Position numbers and translations under genes: made by a program. This document shows, piece after piece, positions 27,160 through 36,445 of a stretch of DNA of 64,000 nucleotides (within the stretch, counting starts at the first letter, position 1; each line of letters begins with the position of its first letter). The notes beneath the pieces were generated by a model. That model was not told where the DNA came from. It did not search any database and was given only the letters and a program-made list of their open reading frames with translations. This stretch comes from CAVSIS01 sp963814875 (GTDB taxonomy: Bacteria; Acidobacteriota; Thermoanaerobaculia; Thermoanaerobaculales; Sulfomarinibacteraceae): the NCBI GenBank assembly GCA_963814875.1, contig CAWFFJ010000019.1, positions 1-64,000 of the forward strand, read 5' to 3'.

Positions 27160-28460
27160 GCTCGGGCCGGGGGCTCAGCCGCATCGCTTGGGCGATTCTC
27201 GGCGCCGGGGCCGCGGTCCGGCTCGCGATCGTGCTCGCGCTCGACCCGCACCTGTGGGTGGCCGGCAGCGACACACCGTACTACGTCGACCAGGGATGGC
27301 GGCTGGCGCATGGGACATCGCCCCTGTTCAGCTCGGTGGCCCCGGCATTCACCTGGCTGATCGCAGCGGCGTGGGCGTGGTTCCCGACATCCGCTCCGCC
27401 CGCGTCGCCGGAGGCGATCCCGGTCGCCCTGCTGACGGTCGTGCGGGTCGTCCAGGTGGCCCTGAGTCTCGGGATGATCGCCTCGGCCGTGGTCCTGGCC
27501 CGTCGTTGGAGCGGCAGCGAGTGCGGCGCTCTGGTCACCTGTGCCGGCATCGCGCTCGGGCCCGCTTTCGTGCTCGAACCGTTCCGCGTCCTGACCGAGA
27601 CTCTGTTCCTCTGTCTGCTCTACCTCGGCCTGCTGCTGTTCTCGACCGCCCGGCGCGAGGGGCCGGGGAAGCTGATCCCCGCCGGTTGCGTGCTCGGGCT
27701 CGCCGCCCTGGTCAGGCCGGTCGTCATCGGCCTGCCCGTGGTGCTCGCGGCCGGGTACTGGCTCACCACCGACAGACCGAAGGGACGCCGGCGCGTCATG
27801 GCGTTTCTGCTCATATTCGCGGCAATGCTGGTTCCGTGGAGCCTGTCCCTGCACCGTGGCACCGGCTCGTGGCTGCCCCCCGGCCTCGAGGCCAACGTCT
27901 GGATCGGCGCCGTCGGCGACGGGCGCTGGCATGGTCGCGATGCCATGGACGCGCAACGGGACCATTTCGCCGCCGGTCCTAACGACTACCTCGGCGAGAC
28001 GCTCAACACGATCCGAGAGGCGCCGATCCGGTGGCTGCTGCTCAGGGCGCGCAACCTCGGGGCGGCGCTCGCGCAGCCGCACTTCGCGTCGGATGTCCCA
28101 GGACCCTCGACGAAGCAGGCGGTCGCCCGCTGGTGGCATCGCGACCGGACGCCGGGGGCGCTGCTGTCGCTGCTGAGCGCGCCTCCGGTCGTGCTCAAGC
28201 TCGCGCTCTACGCCGTGCACTGGTGTGCGCTGCTCGGCGGCCTTGCCGGCCTGCTGCGCTGGCGCCGCCGCTGGCGCGAGCTGCTCCCGCTGTGGGCGGT
28301 GATTCTCTACTTCCCCTCGGTGCACGTCGTCCTCACCGCTCTGCCGCGCTATCTCCTGCCCATCGAACCGGGGCTGTGGATCGCCGTCGCGCTTCTCTTC
28401 CAATCCCCATCGGCGGCGACCAGTCCGGCGTCGGCGCCGAGCCCCGAGGGCCGCGCATGA
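27156..28460 (+). CDS. GT-C-type membrane glycosyltransferase (PMT-like)
   Basis: This 434-aa polytopic protein has a first helix followed by a loop with the acidic pair AGSDTPYYVDQGWRLA, then repeated helices (LVRPVVIGLPVVLAAGYWL). Its C-terminal segment, ALPRYLLPIEPGLWIAVALL, has the Arg-Tyr-x-hydrophobic pattern common to GT39/GT83-type enzymes (compare STRYRVPGDPLLFLV in the protein at 15654). The ATG at 27156 follows GGGAGG with 8 nt spacing and overlaps the upstream stop. It is the fourth multi-spanning GT-C-like protein of the locus. Confidence 0.7.
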   Translation: MSSGRGLSRIAWAILGAGAAVRLAIVLALDPHLWVAGSDTPYYVDQGWRLAHGTSPLFSSVAPAFTWLIAAAWAWFPTSAPPASPEAIPVALLTVVRVVQVALSLGMIASAVVLARRWSGSECGALVTCAGIALGPAFVLEPFRVLTETLFLCLLYLGLLLFSTARREGPGKLIPAGCVLGLAALVRPVVIGLPVVLAAGYWLTTDRPKGRRRVMAFLLIFAAMLVPWSLSLHRGTGSWLPPGLEANVWIGAVGDGRWHGRDAMDAQRDHFAAGPNDYLGETLNTIREAPIRWLLLRARNLGAALAQPHFASDVPGPSTKQAVARWWHRDRTPGALLSLLSAPPVVLKLALYAVHWCALLGGLAGLLRWRRRWRELLPLWAVILYFPSVHVVLTALPRYLLPIEPGLWIAVALLFQSPSAATSPASAPSPEGRA

Positions 28461-29630
28461 TGCGGGTCTGCTACGTCACCTCCAGCGTGCAGCCGACCGA
28501 CGGCTGGGGCCGCTACTCCCGCGAGCTGCTCGCCGCCGCATCGGCCGCGGGCATCGAGCCGGTCCTGGTGACCGTGCAGTCACGGCGGCGGCGACCTCCC
28601 CTTCGCCGTCGAACGGCACGACCTCCTTCCGCCGGTGCTGGCCGGCCGCTGTGAGCTGCCTCGCAGCCTGGTCTACGCTGGCGCGCTGCGCCGGATCGCG
28701 GGCCGCTGCGACCTGGTGCACGGGCTGGTCGAGCCCTGGCTCCCGCTCGTCGCCCTCGCCACACCGAGAGGGATGCCGCTGGTGCAGACGGCGCACGGCT
28801 CGTGGGCGGTGCACCCCCTGCGGCGAACGGTGGTGCGGCGCGTCTTCCGGCGCGCCCTCGGCCGCACCGACCTGCTGGTGTGTCAGAGCCGGGTCACCCG
28901 CGACGCCGTGCTCTCCCTGGCGTCGCCCCGGAGCAGCGAGGTGCTGTCCGGAGGCGTCGATCCAGAGCTGTTTGCCGGGCAAATCGGCGTGCCGCCGCCC
29001 GGCTGGCCGAGCGCGGGCCGGGTGGTGCTGAGCGTCGGGGCGCTCAAGCCGCGCAAGGGGCACCACGTGGCGCTCGAGGCGTTCGCCCGGGTGGCGGCGA
29101 CGCACAGCGACCTACGCTGGGTGGTGGTGGGCCGCGAGAGCCCGGCCACACCCTTCGCGACCGAGCTCAAGCGCCGCGCCGAGGCGCTCGGGATCGGCGA
29201 CCGCGTCCACTGGCTGAGCGACCTGAGCGACGAGGCGCTCGTCGCCTGCTACCGTCGAGCCACCATGTTCGTCCTGCTGCCGGTCACGGACCGGGGGTCG
29301 TTCGAAGGCCTCGGCCTCGTCTACCTCGAGGCCGCAGCTGCCGGGCTGCCCGCCGTCGGCACGCTCGGCAGCGGTGCAGTCGATGCCGTCGTGGACGGCG
29401 AGACCGGGCTGCTGGTGCCGCCGGGTGACGCCCCGGCGGCCGCCGGCGCGATCGACCGCCTGCTGGGGGCCCACGAGTTCTGCGAGAGGCTCGGCCACGG
29501 CGCCCGCGCCTACGCCGGCCGGCTCTCATGGTCCCGCCTCGCGGTCGCCCTGGCCGAGCGCTATCGCGACCTCCTGGCGCGGCGCGGGATGGCCACACCT
29601 GCAGGCTCCCATCGGGGTGGGACGCCGTGA
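28457..29630 (+). CDS. GT4 glycosyltransferase broken by a one-base frameshift
   Basis: Two open frames together make one GT4 protein of about 390 aa. The first (from ATG 28457) reads MMRVCYVTSSVQPTDGWGRY, then RELLAAASAAGIEPVLVTVQ, and stops at 28654. The second frame resumes with DLPFAVERHDLLPPVLAG, has SVGALKPRKGHHVALEAF, WVVVGRES and the EX7E block FEGLGLVYLEAAAAGLPAV, and ends at 29630. The frames differ by +1, with the junction between about 28572 and 28595, at the CGGCGGCGGCG run. ATGA and GTGA overlaps with both neighbours show that this was one operon gene. Either the sequence has an extra base or the gene is inactive as written. A GTG at 28635 could start a shortened product, but it would lack the acceptor-domain N-terminus. 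Confidence 0.82.
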
Positions 29631-30964
29631 CCGGGCTGCGCCGTCGCGTGGCCGGGCTGTTGGACCGGCCGCTGCTCCGGGACACCCTGCGGCTGCAGGC
29701 GGGCCAGGTGCTCGTGCTCGGCCTCCATGCCGCTCGCAGCCTGCTCGCGCTGCGCTGGGTCGGCCCCTCGGGGTTCGGCATGTACGCCCTCGCACAGTCG
29801 ATCGTCACCACCGCCTTGCTGGCCGATGTGACGGCGGCCAACCGTGTCGCCCTGGTCGGCGCCGCCCGGGCCCTCGGCGACGAGCGCGGCGGAGACGCGG
29901 GGGGACCACTGGCCGACTTCGTGCGCCTGTCGGTCGCCGCAGCGGTGGTGCTGTGTGCGGCACTGTGGTGGCTGGCGCCGGTCGTCGCGGCGCCGGCGTT
30001 CCACCAGGTCGAGGTCGGGGACTATGCCGGATGGTTGGGCCTCTGCCTCGTTGTCGACATCCCCTTCAACCTGCTCATCGTCGCGCTCCAGGCCGGGCGT
30101 CGCATGACGGCCACGGTGGTCGCCGAGACCATCCGGGCGGGAGCCTGGCTGATAGCCACCGTCGCCGCACTCTCGATCCATAGCACCGCGACCGCGCTGG
30201 TGGCCGCTCAGGTGGGCCTCAGCGTCGTGGCCTGCTGCGCCGCCGTCGTCGCCTACGCTCGCATTGCTGGAGGGGACCCGCGGCTGCCGGGCTGGGGTGC
30301 CCTCCTTCGCCGATCGGCCCGGCGCAGGTCCGGACCGGCGCTGGCCTCGGGCTTCCGCATCGCGGTCGACAAGAACCTCGGCAATCTCGCCGGGCAGCTT
30401 CCGGTGCTGCTGCTCGGCACCGTTGACTCGGCGGCAGTCGGCTACCTCGCCGCCGCACTGCGGGTGATGGGGCTCCCCGGACCGCTGCTCACCGGTCTCG
30501 CCCGCAACCTCGACGCTGTGCTGCCGGCGCGGGCGGCGGCCGGCATCGAGGACGTCCGAAGCACCTTCGTGCGCGCGACCCGGCTCGCGGCGTTGGGATG
30601 GATCCCGGTCACCATCGTCACCGCACTGCTTTCCCCGTTCATCCTGGTAAGGATCCTCGGTGCGGCCTACACGCCGGCCTTGGTCCTGATCCCTGCACTG
30701 GCGCTGCAGTCCCTCGCCCTCGGCGCGGGGGTCGCGATGGGGGCCGCCTTCCGCACGCTCGACCGCGTGGGATGGTCGATCGCATGCCAGATTGCGGCCC
30801 TCGCGGTCACGACACCGGTCGGATTCTGGTTGGTGCACCATCACGGCGCGAGCGGAGCGGCATGGTTCCACGCGCTGCGCGTGTGGATCTTCACGGCCCT
30901 GGCGCTGGCCGCAGCGTTCCACCTGCTGCGACCGACTCCGGCCGACCCGGCGGCGGCGAGCTGA
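29627..30964 (+). CDS. Wzx-type flippase / polysaccharide transporter (MOP superfamily)
   Basis: This 445-aa protein consists almost wholly of hydrophobic segments and has the Wzx/PST layout: LRLQAGQVLVLGLHAARSLL then LRWVGPSGFGMYALAQ in the first helices, and FRIAVDKNLGNLAGQLPVLL mid-protein. The GTG at 29627 overlaps the preceding TGA (GTGA). It is the final gene of the plus-strand run 18143-30964 and should export lipid-linked repeats made by those transferases. With the flippase at 12842 this gives two flippases but only one obvious polymerase, so the locus may build two glycans. Confidence 0.84.
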   Translation: MTGLRRRVAGLLDRPLLRDTLRLQAGQVLVLGLHAARSLLALRWVGPSGFGMYALAQSIVTTALLADVTAANRVALVGAARALGDERGGDAGGPLADFVRLSVAAAVVLCAALWWLAPVVAAPAFHQVEVGDYAGWLGLCLVVDIPFNLLIVALQAGRRMTATVVAETIRAGAWLIATVAALSIHSTATALVAAQVGLSVVACCAAVVAYARIAGGDPRLPGWGALLRRSARRRSGPALASGFRIAVDKNLGNLAGQLPVLLLGTVDSAAVGYLAAALRVMGLPGPLLTGLARNLDAVLPARAAAGIEDVRSTFVRATRLAALGWIPVTIVTALLSPFILVRILGAAYTPALVLIPALALQSLALGAGVAMGAAFRTLDRVGWSIACQIAALAVTTPVGFWLVHHHGASGAAWFHALRVWIFTALALAAAFHLLRPTPADPAAAS

Positions 30965-31015
30965 CCTGTCCGTGTGTCAGTTGCGGGCTGGAGCGCGCGA
31001 TCACCAGGGTCAGGG

Positions 31016-32194
31016 TCACAGGCGACCCATCGCGTCGAGGATGCTCTCGGCTCGGGCCGACCAGGTGAAGCCGAGCGCCGCACGGCGAGCGGCGCCCGCC
31101 AGCGACGTACGCAGCTCCGGCTCGTCCCGCAGGCGGCGCAAAGCCGAGGCCAGCGCCTCGACGTCGGCGGGCGGCGTCAGGAGCGCGGTTTCACCGTGGA
31201 CGAGGACCTCGGCGAGCGCCGGCAGGTCGCTCGCCACGATCGGCAGGCCCGCCGCGAGGTACTCGAACATCTTCATCGGCGAGGCGCAGTGCGCGAAGTG
31301 GGGCGTCGAGGGAAACGGCATTGTGCCGACGTCGAGCGCCGCCAGCCACAGCGGCACGCGCTCTGGGGCAACCTGGCCGGGAGCGAGGAGACGGTCGTCC
31401 GCGAGACCGTGCGCCCGCCAGCGCTGGCGCAGGGCCTCGACCTGAGCGGCGGGACCGCCGACCACTGCGAGGGTGATCGGGATGTCACGGAGCCGGGCGG
31501 CCGCGTCGACGAGCTGCTCCACCCCCTTGGCCATTCCCATCGTGTGCAGCTGCCCGACGTAGCCGACGATGAAGGCCTCCAGCGGCAGGCCGAGCGCGCG
31601 GCGCGCGGCGTCGCGAGGGGGAAGCGCGGCGAAGTCGTCGGCTCGGTAGCCGTCACGGGCGACCAATGCGGCCCGGGCGCCGGCTGCCAGTGCTTCTGCA
31701 GCAATCCCGTCGGTGACCGCGACGACAAGACCGACCCGGCGCACACAGGCGTCGTGGAGGGCGCGGCCGCGCCGGCTGAGCGGAAGCTGGTGGGCCTCGT
31801 AGACCAGGCGGCGGGAGGGCACGGCGGCGCCGACGATGAGCATCGGGAGCGGGTCCCGGCTGTAGATCACCGCATCGGCGCCGGCGCGGCGCGCCGTGCC
31901 CAGCAGGCCGATGCCGAAGGTCGCCGCCATCACCTGGAAGGCGCTCGCCTGCAGGCGTGCCGACCGCCAGCGGGGCTCGACGCAGGGAACCCGCTCGATG
32001 GCGAACCCGTGCGGCACCCGGTAGTAGTCCCGCGGGTCGATCTCGGCAGCCATTCCGGGCTCCGGGCGCCGGTTGGCGAGCATCAGCGTGACCTCGGCTC
32101 CGACGGCGGCGAAGGCTGCGCAGTTCTCCACGATCTGTAGCCCGTGCGCGAGCACGGTCGGCAGGCGGGCGGTGGACGCGTAGAGCAGCTTCAC
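31016..32194 (-). CDS. GT4 glycosyltransferase
   Basis: This 392-aa GT-B enzyme begins KLLYASTARLPTVLAHGLQI. It carries VIYSRDPLPMLIVGAAV and the family block VGYVGQLHTMGMAKGVEQLV. A donor-site region (FAHCASPMKMFEYLAAGLPI) replaces the classic EX7E with a serine-proline-containing variant seen in some GT4 enzymes. The start is GTG at 32194, overlapping the upstream gene's TGA by 4 nt. It converges with the flippase gene across a 51-bp spacer in which I see no strong terminator. Confidence 0.84.
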   Translation of the reverse strand: MKLLYASTARLPTVLAHGLQIVENCAAFAAVGAEVTLMLANRRPEPGMAAEIDPRDYYRVPHGFAIERVPCVEPRWRSARLQASAFQVMAATFGIGLLGTARRAGADAVIYSRDPLPMLIVGAAVPSRRLVYEAHQLPLSRRGRALHDACVRRVGLVVAVTDGIAAEALAAGARAALVARDGYRADDFAALPPRDAARRALGLPLEAFIVGYVGQLHTMGMAKGVEQLVDAAARLRDIPITLAVVGGPAAQVEALRQRWRAHGLADDRLLAPGQVAPERVPLWLAALDVGTMPFPSTPHFAHCASPMKMFEYLAAGLPIVASDLPALAEVLVHGETALLTPPADVEALASALRRLRDEPELRTSLAGAARRAALGFTWSARAESILDAMGRL

Positions 32195-33360
32195 GGGCCG
32201 CCTCGCGGCCGCGCTCGTCCTATCTCCGCACTGCGCCCTGCGGCCGCGGCCTCGAGGATCGCAACGGTCCGCCCGACGAAACGGCGCCACTCGAAGCGCT
32301 CGAGACCGGCGCCGGCGCCACCCGCGAGGCGCTGCTGGACCCCAGGCGCGAAGGCATCGTGCAACGCAGCCGCCAGGGCGCCGGCATCGGGGTGCGGCAC
32401 GAGCAGGCCGTTGGCGCCGTCCCGCACCACCTCGGCGTTGCCGCCCCGTCGGCTGGCGATGACCGGCGTGCCGAGCGCCAGCGCCTCGAGCAGGGTGTGC
32501 GAAAGCCCCTCGTAGGCGGAGTAGACCACAACGAAATCAGCGGCCCGCAGTCGGAGCGCCAGGTCGGGACGCGACAACGCGCCGCAGAAGGTCGTCGCCG
32601 CACCGCGCGCGGCGGCCAACGCGGCCAGCGCGGCACGCTCGGGTCCGTCGCCAGCCACGATCAGCTGCACACCCTCGAGCTCGGCAACCGCCTCGATCGC
32701 GAGGTCGATCCCCTTCCAGCGCGTGAGACGCGCTGCGGCCACAACGTAGCGGCCGTCGGCCGTCCAGCCCAGGCGACGCCGCGCCTCGAGCCGCGAGAGG
32801 TCGGCGGCGGCATCCGCCCGCACCGCGTTGGGGATGATCTCGACCCTCCGGGGGTCGGTCCCCCACCCGAGCACCAGCCCGCGCAGGTAGGCGCTCGGAA
32901 CGACAACGCGGTCGGCCCGGCGGGCCTCCCGGGAACGCCACTCTTTGAACGCCTCGACCCGCCACCCCTGGCGCCGCTCCTGAAACGTCTCCAGGCCCTC
33001 CTGCGGCTCGATCCAGCCGCGGTTGACAGCCCGCTCCCACGCGGGGTCGCCGGGGACCCGCAGCACGACCGGAACGCGGGCACGGCTGGGCCGAGGAAGA
33101 CCCAGGCTGAGCACCAGGACCACGTCGGCCCACGCCGCACGGCGGACAGAGGCCGCCGCATAGCGGGCGAGGCGCAACGGAAGCAGGCCTCGCGGCACCC
33201 GGGTGAGGTCGCAACCGTCGTCACCGGGGTGCCGGTCGCCATAGGCGAGGACGCGGACCTGGTGGCCGCGGTCCCGGAGCTCAGGAAGCAGGCCATCGAG
33301 GTAGGTGGCCGGCCCGCCGATCTCGGGCGCCGCGATCCCGGCGGCGACGAAGACCTTCAC
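32191..33360 (-). CDS. GT4 glycosyltransferase
   Basis: This 389-aa GT-B enzyme begins KVFVAAGIAAPEIGGPATYL, with the GGPATYL acceptor loop. It has VPGDPAWERAVNRGWI, IIPNAVRADAAADLSRLE, ARLTRWKGIDLAIEAVAEL and the EX7E block YEGLSHTLLEALALGTPV. I chose GTG at 33360 (7 nt after the stop of the SGNH gene) because the family start follows immediately; the open frame reaches an ATG at 33420 but lies inside the neighbour. It is co-transcribed with the genes on either side. Confidence 0.86.
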   Translation of the reverse strand: MKVFVAAGIAAPEIGGPATYLDGLLPELRDRGHQVRVLAYGDRHPGDDGCDLTRVPRGLLPLRLARYAAASVRRAAWADVVLVLSLGLPRPSRARVPVVLRVPGDPAWERAVNRGWIEPQEGLETFQERRQGWRVEAFKEWRSREARRADRVVVPSAYLRGLVLGWGTDPRRVEIIPNAVRADAAADLSRLEARRRLGWTADGRYVVAAARLTRWKGIDLAIEAVAELEGVQLIVAGDGPERAALAALAAARGAATTFCGALSRPDLALRLRAADFVVVYSAYEGLSHTLLEALALGTPVIASRRGGNAEVVRDGANGLLVPHPDAGALAAALHDAFAPGVQQRLAGGAGAGLERFEWRRFVGRTVAILEAAAAGRSAEIGRARPRGGP

Positions 33361-33367
33361 GTCGTGC

Positions 33368-34651
33368 TCACGGCGCCTGCGCGGCGGACTGCGAGCCACG
33401 TTCGGCATCGTCGAGATCATGCCCTGAGTCTGTCGATGCGAGCCTTGAAGGCGAAGAGCGTAGCGGCACCAGTCGTTCAGCCCGCAACCACGCGGCCAGA
33501 GCGTCGGCGGTCACGGCGTGGCCGGCGACGGTGAGGTGGCCATCGCGCGGGAAGTAAAGCCCCGCCGGCGCCGCGCGATACCGCGGCAGCAGGTCCAGCG
33601 TCGGCACGCCGGCGCTTTTGAGGAGGTCGACCATGGCGCGCTCGGGACGGTCGCGATCGGCGCGCGCTCGATCCGCTGCAGGCAGCTCCGCGAGGGCCGC
33701 CTCCCACGCCTCGCCACCGAGCTGGCGGCGATCGGGGATGACGAATGCCGCCAGGCGGGCCCCGTCGGCTTCAACAGAGGCCTTGAGATCGACGACGATG
33801 CGGCCGGAGACCACCCATGCGTCCTGCCACACCGCATCCGGCGGCAGGTAGAGTCCGAGCGGCACGCGCTGAGCCTCCGGGCCGACCTTCGGCGCCTCGC
33901 CTGGCCGGGACACCACCGTGATCCGGCCCGCGCGGCCGCCGCGCGACCACACTCTCGCCGCGAGGTTCGCGGTGTAGATGTGGAAGCGAAGCCAGCGCAG
34001 CAGGCGGCGGTGGAGCGAGAGACCCGGCTGGTGCAGCACGCCGTCGGGCGTGAGATAGGGATGCTCGAGCTCCCGGACCCGCATCCAGGCTCGCGCCAGG
34101 GGCGCATGATTGTCGATCAGGTCGTTGCCCAGGTACACGCCGAGCAGGACGAGGTCCGGATGATAGCGTCGCCCCTCGTACAGGTAGTACAGGTACTCCT
34201 GGGTGGTGCCGAGACCCGAATGGCCGGCATTGATCAGCTCGATCCGCACAGACCCGGGCGCCGTCTTGTCCAGGAGCCCCTCCAGGCGCCGCGGGAAACT
34301 GTCCTCGAGCGGAACCTCCTGCGCCTCCGCGAAGGAGTCGCCCAGAAGGAGCACGCGGAACACGCCGGGCGGCGTGGCGAGGTCGTGCTCGACATCGCGC
34401 AGCCCGCGGCTGTTGTGGCTGACGGCGGTTGAGAACTCGCCGCCGGCGCTCGCGTAGACGTAAGCCTCGCTCGGGTGCAGCTCGTAACCCGCCTCGCCGG
34501 CGAACGTTTGCGCCCATCGCGGTGGAGGCTCGAAGCCAAGCGCGACGCGACCCAGGATCTCGACCGCACACAGGCCGCACAGGAGTCCCAGAGCGGCCGC
34601 GGCCGCGCGGAACATCCTCAGGCGTGCCAGAACGAAAGACGGCGCCGGCAT
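33368..34651 (-). CDS. SGNH/GDSL-family hydrolase, membrane-anchored
   Basis: This protein of about 427 aa has an N-terminal hydrophobic segment (MFRAAAAALGLLCGLCAVEI) that serves as a membrane anchor or signal. The SGNH catalytic blocks follow: GDSFAEAQEV (Ser nucleophile), NAGHSGLGTTQEY (Gly), LGVYLGND (Asn) and DGHLTVAGHAV (catalytic Asp/His). Such enzymes remove or transfer acetyl or acyl esters on extracellular glycans. The ATG at 34651 was chosen; the frame extends to a TTG at 34711, but that region lacks secretion-signal character. It heads a three-gene minus-strand run with two GT4 genes. Confidence 0.82.
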   Translation of the reverse strand: MPAPSFVLARLRMFRAAAAALGLLCGLCAVEILGRVALGFEPPPRWAQTFAGEAGYELHPSEAYVYASAGGEFSTAVSHNSRGLRDVEHDLATPPGVFRVLLLGDSFAEAQEVPLEDSFPRRLEGLLDKTAPGSVRIELINAGHSGLGTTQEYLYYLYEGRRYHPDLVLLGVYLGNDLIDNHAPLARAWMRVRELEHPYLTPDGVLHQPGLSLHRRLLRWLRFHIYTANLAARVWSRGGRAGRITVVSRPGEAPKVGPEAQRVPLGLYLPPDAVWQDAWVVSGRIVVDLKASVEADGARLAAFVIPDRRQLGGEAWEAALAELPAADRARADRDRPERAMVDLLKSAGVPTLDLLPRYRAAPAGLYFPRDGHLTVAGHAVTADALAAWLRAERLVPLRSSPSRLASTDSGHDLDDAERGSQSAAQAP

Positions 34652-34947
34652 CACAGATCGCGTCACGTCGCGGCGGCCGTTGTCAGGGGTCCACTCATGG
34701 CGGTCGCCCAATGATACGACACCGGCTGTCGGCCACGGTGGGTCGGCGGAACGAGCTGACGAGGCGCCTGATCAGGAGACCTCCGTTACCTCGGCTCAGG
34801 TACCGGCCGAAGCTCTGACCGCCTCCGCCGCACCCGGCGATCTGCCCACAAGATCAGCGGAGCCGATCTAGGCAGCGCGCACCGCAGAGCCCCCGGGCCT
34901 CGGTCGCCCGACTCAGCGCCGGTCGGCGGGCTATGCGGTACGCGCTG
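34652..34947. other. 296-bp spacer between the SGNH gene and purF
   Basis: No gene is supported. A -10-like TATCAT lies at 34716-34711 on the minus strand, about 59 nt upstream of the SGNH start, without a convincing -35. Reading downstream of the purF stop I see no clear hairpin-plus-T-run terminator. The open frames that cross here lack homologous content and have no ribosome-binding site. Confidence 0.4.
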
Positions 34948-36402
34948 CTAGGGCAGCACGCCGCCCGCGTACTCGAACTTCACCGCGCGCTGGCCGGTGG
35001 TACACGCCATGCACGCCGTGGCGCCCTTGAGCACGCCCTCTCGGAAACGGTCGATGGGCAGGTAGAACAGCCGATCGACGCCGAGCTCCACCCGCACCTC
35101 CTCGGCGTCGCCGTTGTAGCGCGCACCGATGAGCTCGTTCTGGGTCGGGGTGTTGATGCCCTGGAAGCAGGAGTCGATGACCATCGGCCACAGCGTGCCG
35201 AGGAAGACCTTGGACGCGCCGGCGGCGCGGACGGCGCGGACGATGCGGTTCGCATTGGTGCCGCGCACGATCGAGTCGTCGACCAGGAAGATGCTCTTGC
35301 CCTCGATCATCTTGGCATCGACCCGGAAGTCGAGCATCGCGGCCTGGTCGCGTGCCTCCTGGGTCTCCTCCATGAAGATCCTGCCTCCGTAGCGGTACTT
35401 CGACACCGGCGTCGCGTACTGGACCGCAGCCGTGGAAACCTCGCGTTCGAGCTTGTCGGCGAAGGCCTCCGCGCCCGGGATCGGGCTGTGTGGGATCGGC
35501 ACCACCAGGTCGATCTCCTCGACCAGCTCGGGGGCCTGCTCGAGCACCCACAGCGCCAGCGCTCGGCCGGCGCGCCACCGGTGGGAGCGGTTCTTGTCGC
35601 CCATCATGGTCGACTCGACATCCGCGAAGTAGATGAGCTCGAAGGCGCACGGCCTCGCGTCGCGATGGACGAGGACGCGCTGGTCGAGCTCGAGGTCGCG
35701 GCTGACGAAGAAGGCCACGCCCGGCGGCAGGTCGGGCCCGACGTCGAAGCCGTTCTGCTCGAGGGCGAGCGTCTCCGAGGCGACCATCACGGAGCCTCCG
35801 GACGCCCGATTCCGGCGCCCCATGACCATCGGTCGGAAACCGTTGGGGTCGCGAAAGCCGTACAGCCCGCTGGCCGTCACCGCGACCGTCGAGTAGGCGC
35901 CGGTGACCCGCTGCTGCACCTGCTCGATGGCGGCAAACATGATCTCCTGCTCGGCGTCCCCCGGCCGCTCGCCACGCAGACGTTCGAACCACAGACCGAG
36001 GACGCGCAGCAGGGCCTCGGCGTCGCAGTCACTGGCGAGCTCCTGGCCGCGAGCGGCCAGCTCGGACGCGATCTGGGGCACGTTGGTGATGTGTCCGTTG
36101 TGGGCCAGGGCGATGCCCGAGATCGGGTCGTAGAAGGGCTGGGCATTGCTCGCGCCACCTCCGCCGGAGGTCTTGTAGCGGGTGTGCGCGATGCCGATGT
36201 CGCCGGTGAGCTCGCCGAGAGGCTTGAAGATGTCGTCCGCCAGGCCCTCACCCTTCTCGAGAGCGACCTGGCGGCGGATCGGGTCGAGTATGAAGAGTCC
36301 GGCATAGGCCGGGCCGCGGTGCTGCAGAAAGTGCGCGCCGTTGCCGAGGTCGCGGACGACCGGCTGGCTGCGCTCACCGATGACTCCGACGATGCCGCAC
36401 AT
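34948..36402 (-). CDS. purF: Amidophosphoribosyltransferase
   Basis: This 484-aa cytoplasmic enzyme makes phosphoribosylamine from PRPP and glutamine, the first committed step of purine synthesis. The N-terminal class II amidotransferase domain has catalytic Cys2 (MCGIVGVIG), LQHRGPAYAG and AHNGHITN. The C-terminal phosphoribosyltransferase domain has the PRPP loop IFLVDDSIVRGTNANR near residue 360. There is no N-terminal propeptide, so only Met removal is needed. The ATG follows GGAGG with 8 nt spacing. A -10-like TATGAT at 36428-36423 could drive it. The family also has a 4Fe-4S form; the C-terminal CMACTTG motif resembles that group. Confidence 0.95.
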   Translation of the reverse strand: MCGIVGVIGERSQPVVRDLGNGAHFLQHRGPAYAGLFILDPIRRQVALEKGEGLADDIFKPLGELTGDIGIAHTRYKTSGGGGASNAQPFYDPISGIALAHNGHITNVPQIASELAARGQELASDCDAEALLRVLGLWFERLRGERPGDAEQEIMFAAIEQVQQRVTGAYSTVAVTASGLYGFRDPNGFRPMVMGRRNRASGGSVMVASETLALEQNGFDVGPDLPPGVAFFVSRDLELDQRVLVHRDARPCAFELIYFADVESTMMGDKNRSHRWRAGRALALWVLEQAPELVEEIDLVVPIPHSPIPGAEAFADKLEREVSTAAVQYATPVSKYRYGGRIFMEETQEARDQAAMLDFRVDAKMIEGKSIFLVDDSIVRGTNANRIVRAVRAAGASKVFLGTLWPMVIDSCFQGINTPTQNELIGARYNGDAEEVRVELGVDRLFYLPIDRFREGVLKGATACMACTTGQRAVKFEYAGGVLP

Positions 36403-36445
36403 ACCCGCCCCTCCAGGGCGACATCATAGCCGCTCTTCCTGCGGC

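Noticed and set aside
26055..28460. 801-codon frame extending the GT-C gene upstream through the preceding GT4 gene
   Set aside because: The left half is a shadow of the GT4 gene; ATG 27156 has an RBS and an ATGA overlap.
28560..28600. Programmed frameshift in the broken GT4 gene
   Set aside because: I saw no slippery heptamer or downstream pseudoknot; the CGG run and single-base shift fit error or mutation better.
1..34651. Exosortase for the IPTL-CTERM protein
   Set aside because: None of the polytopic proteins shows exosortase catalytic motifs; they look like GT-C, flippase or polymerase proteins.
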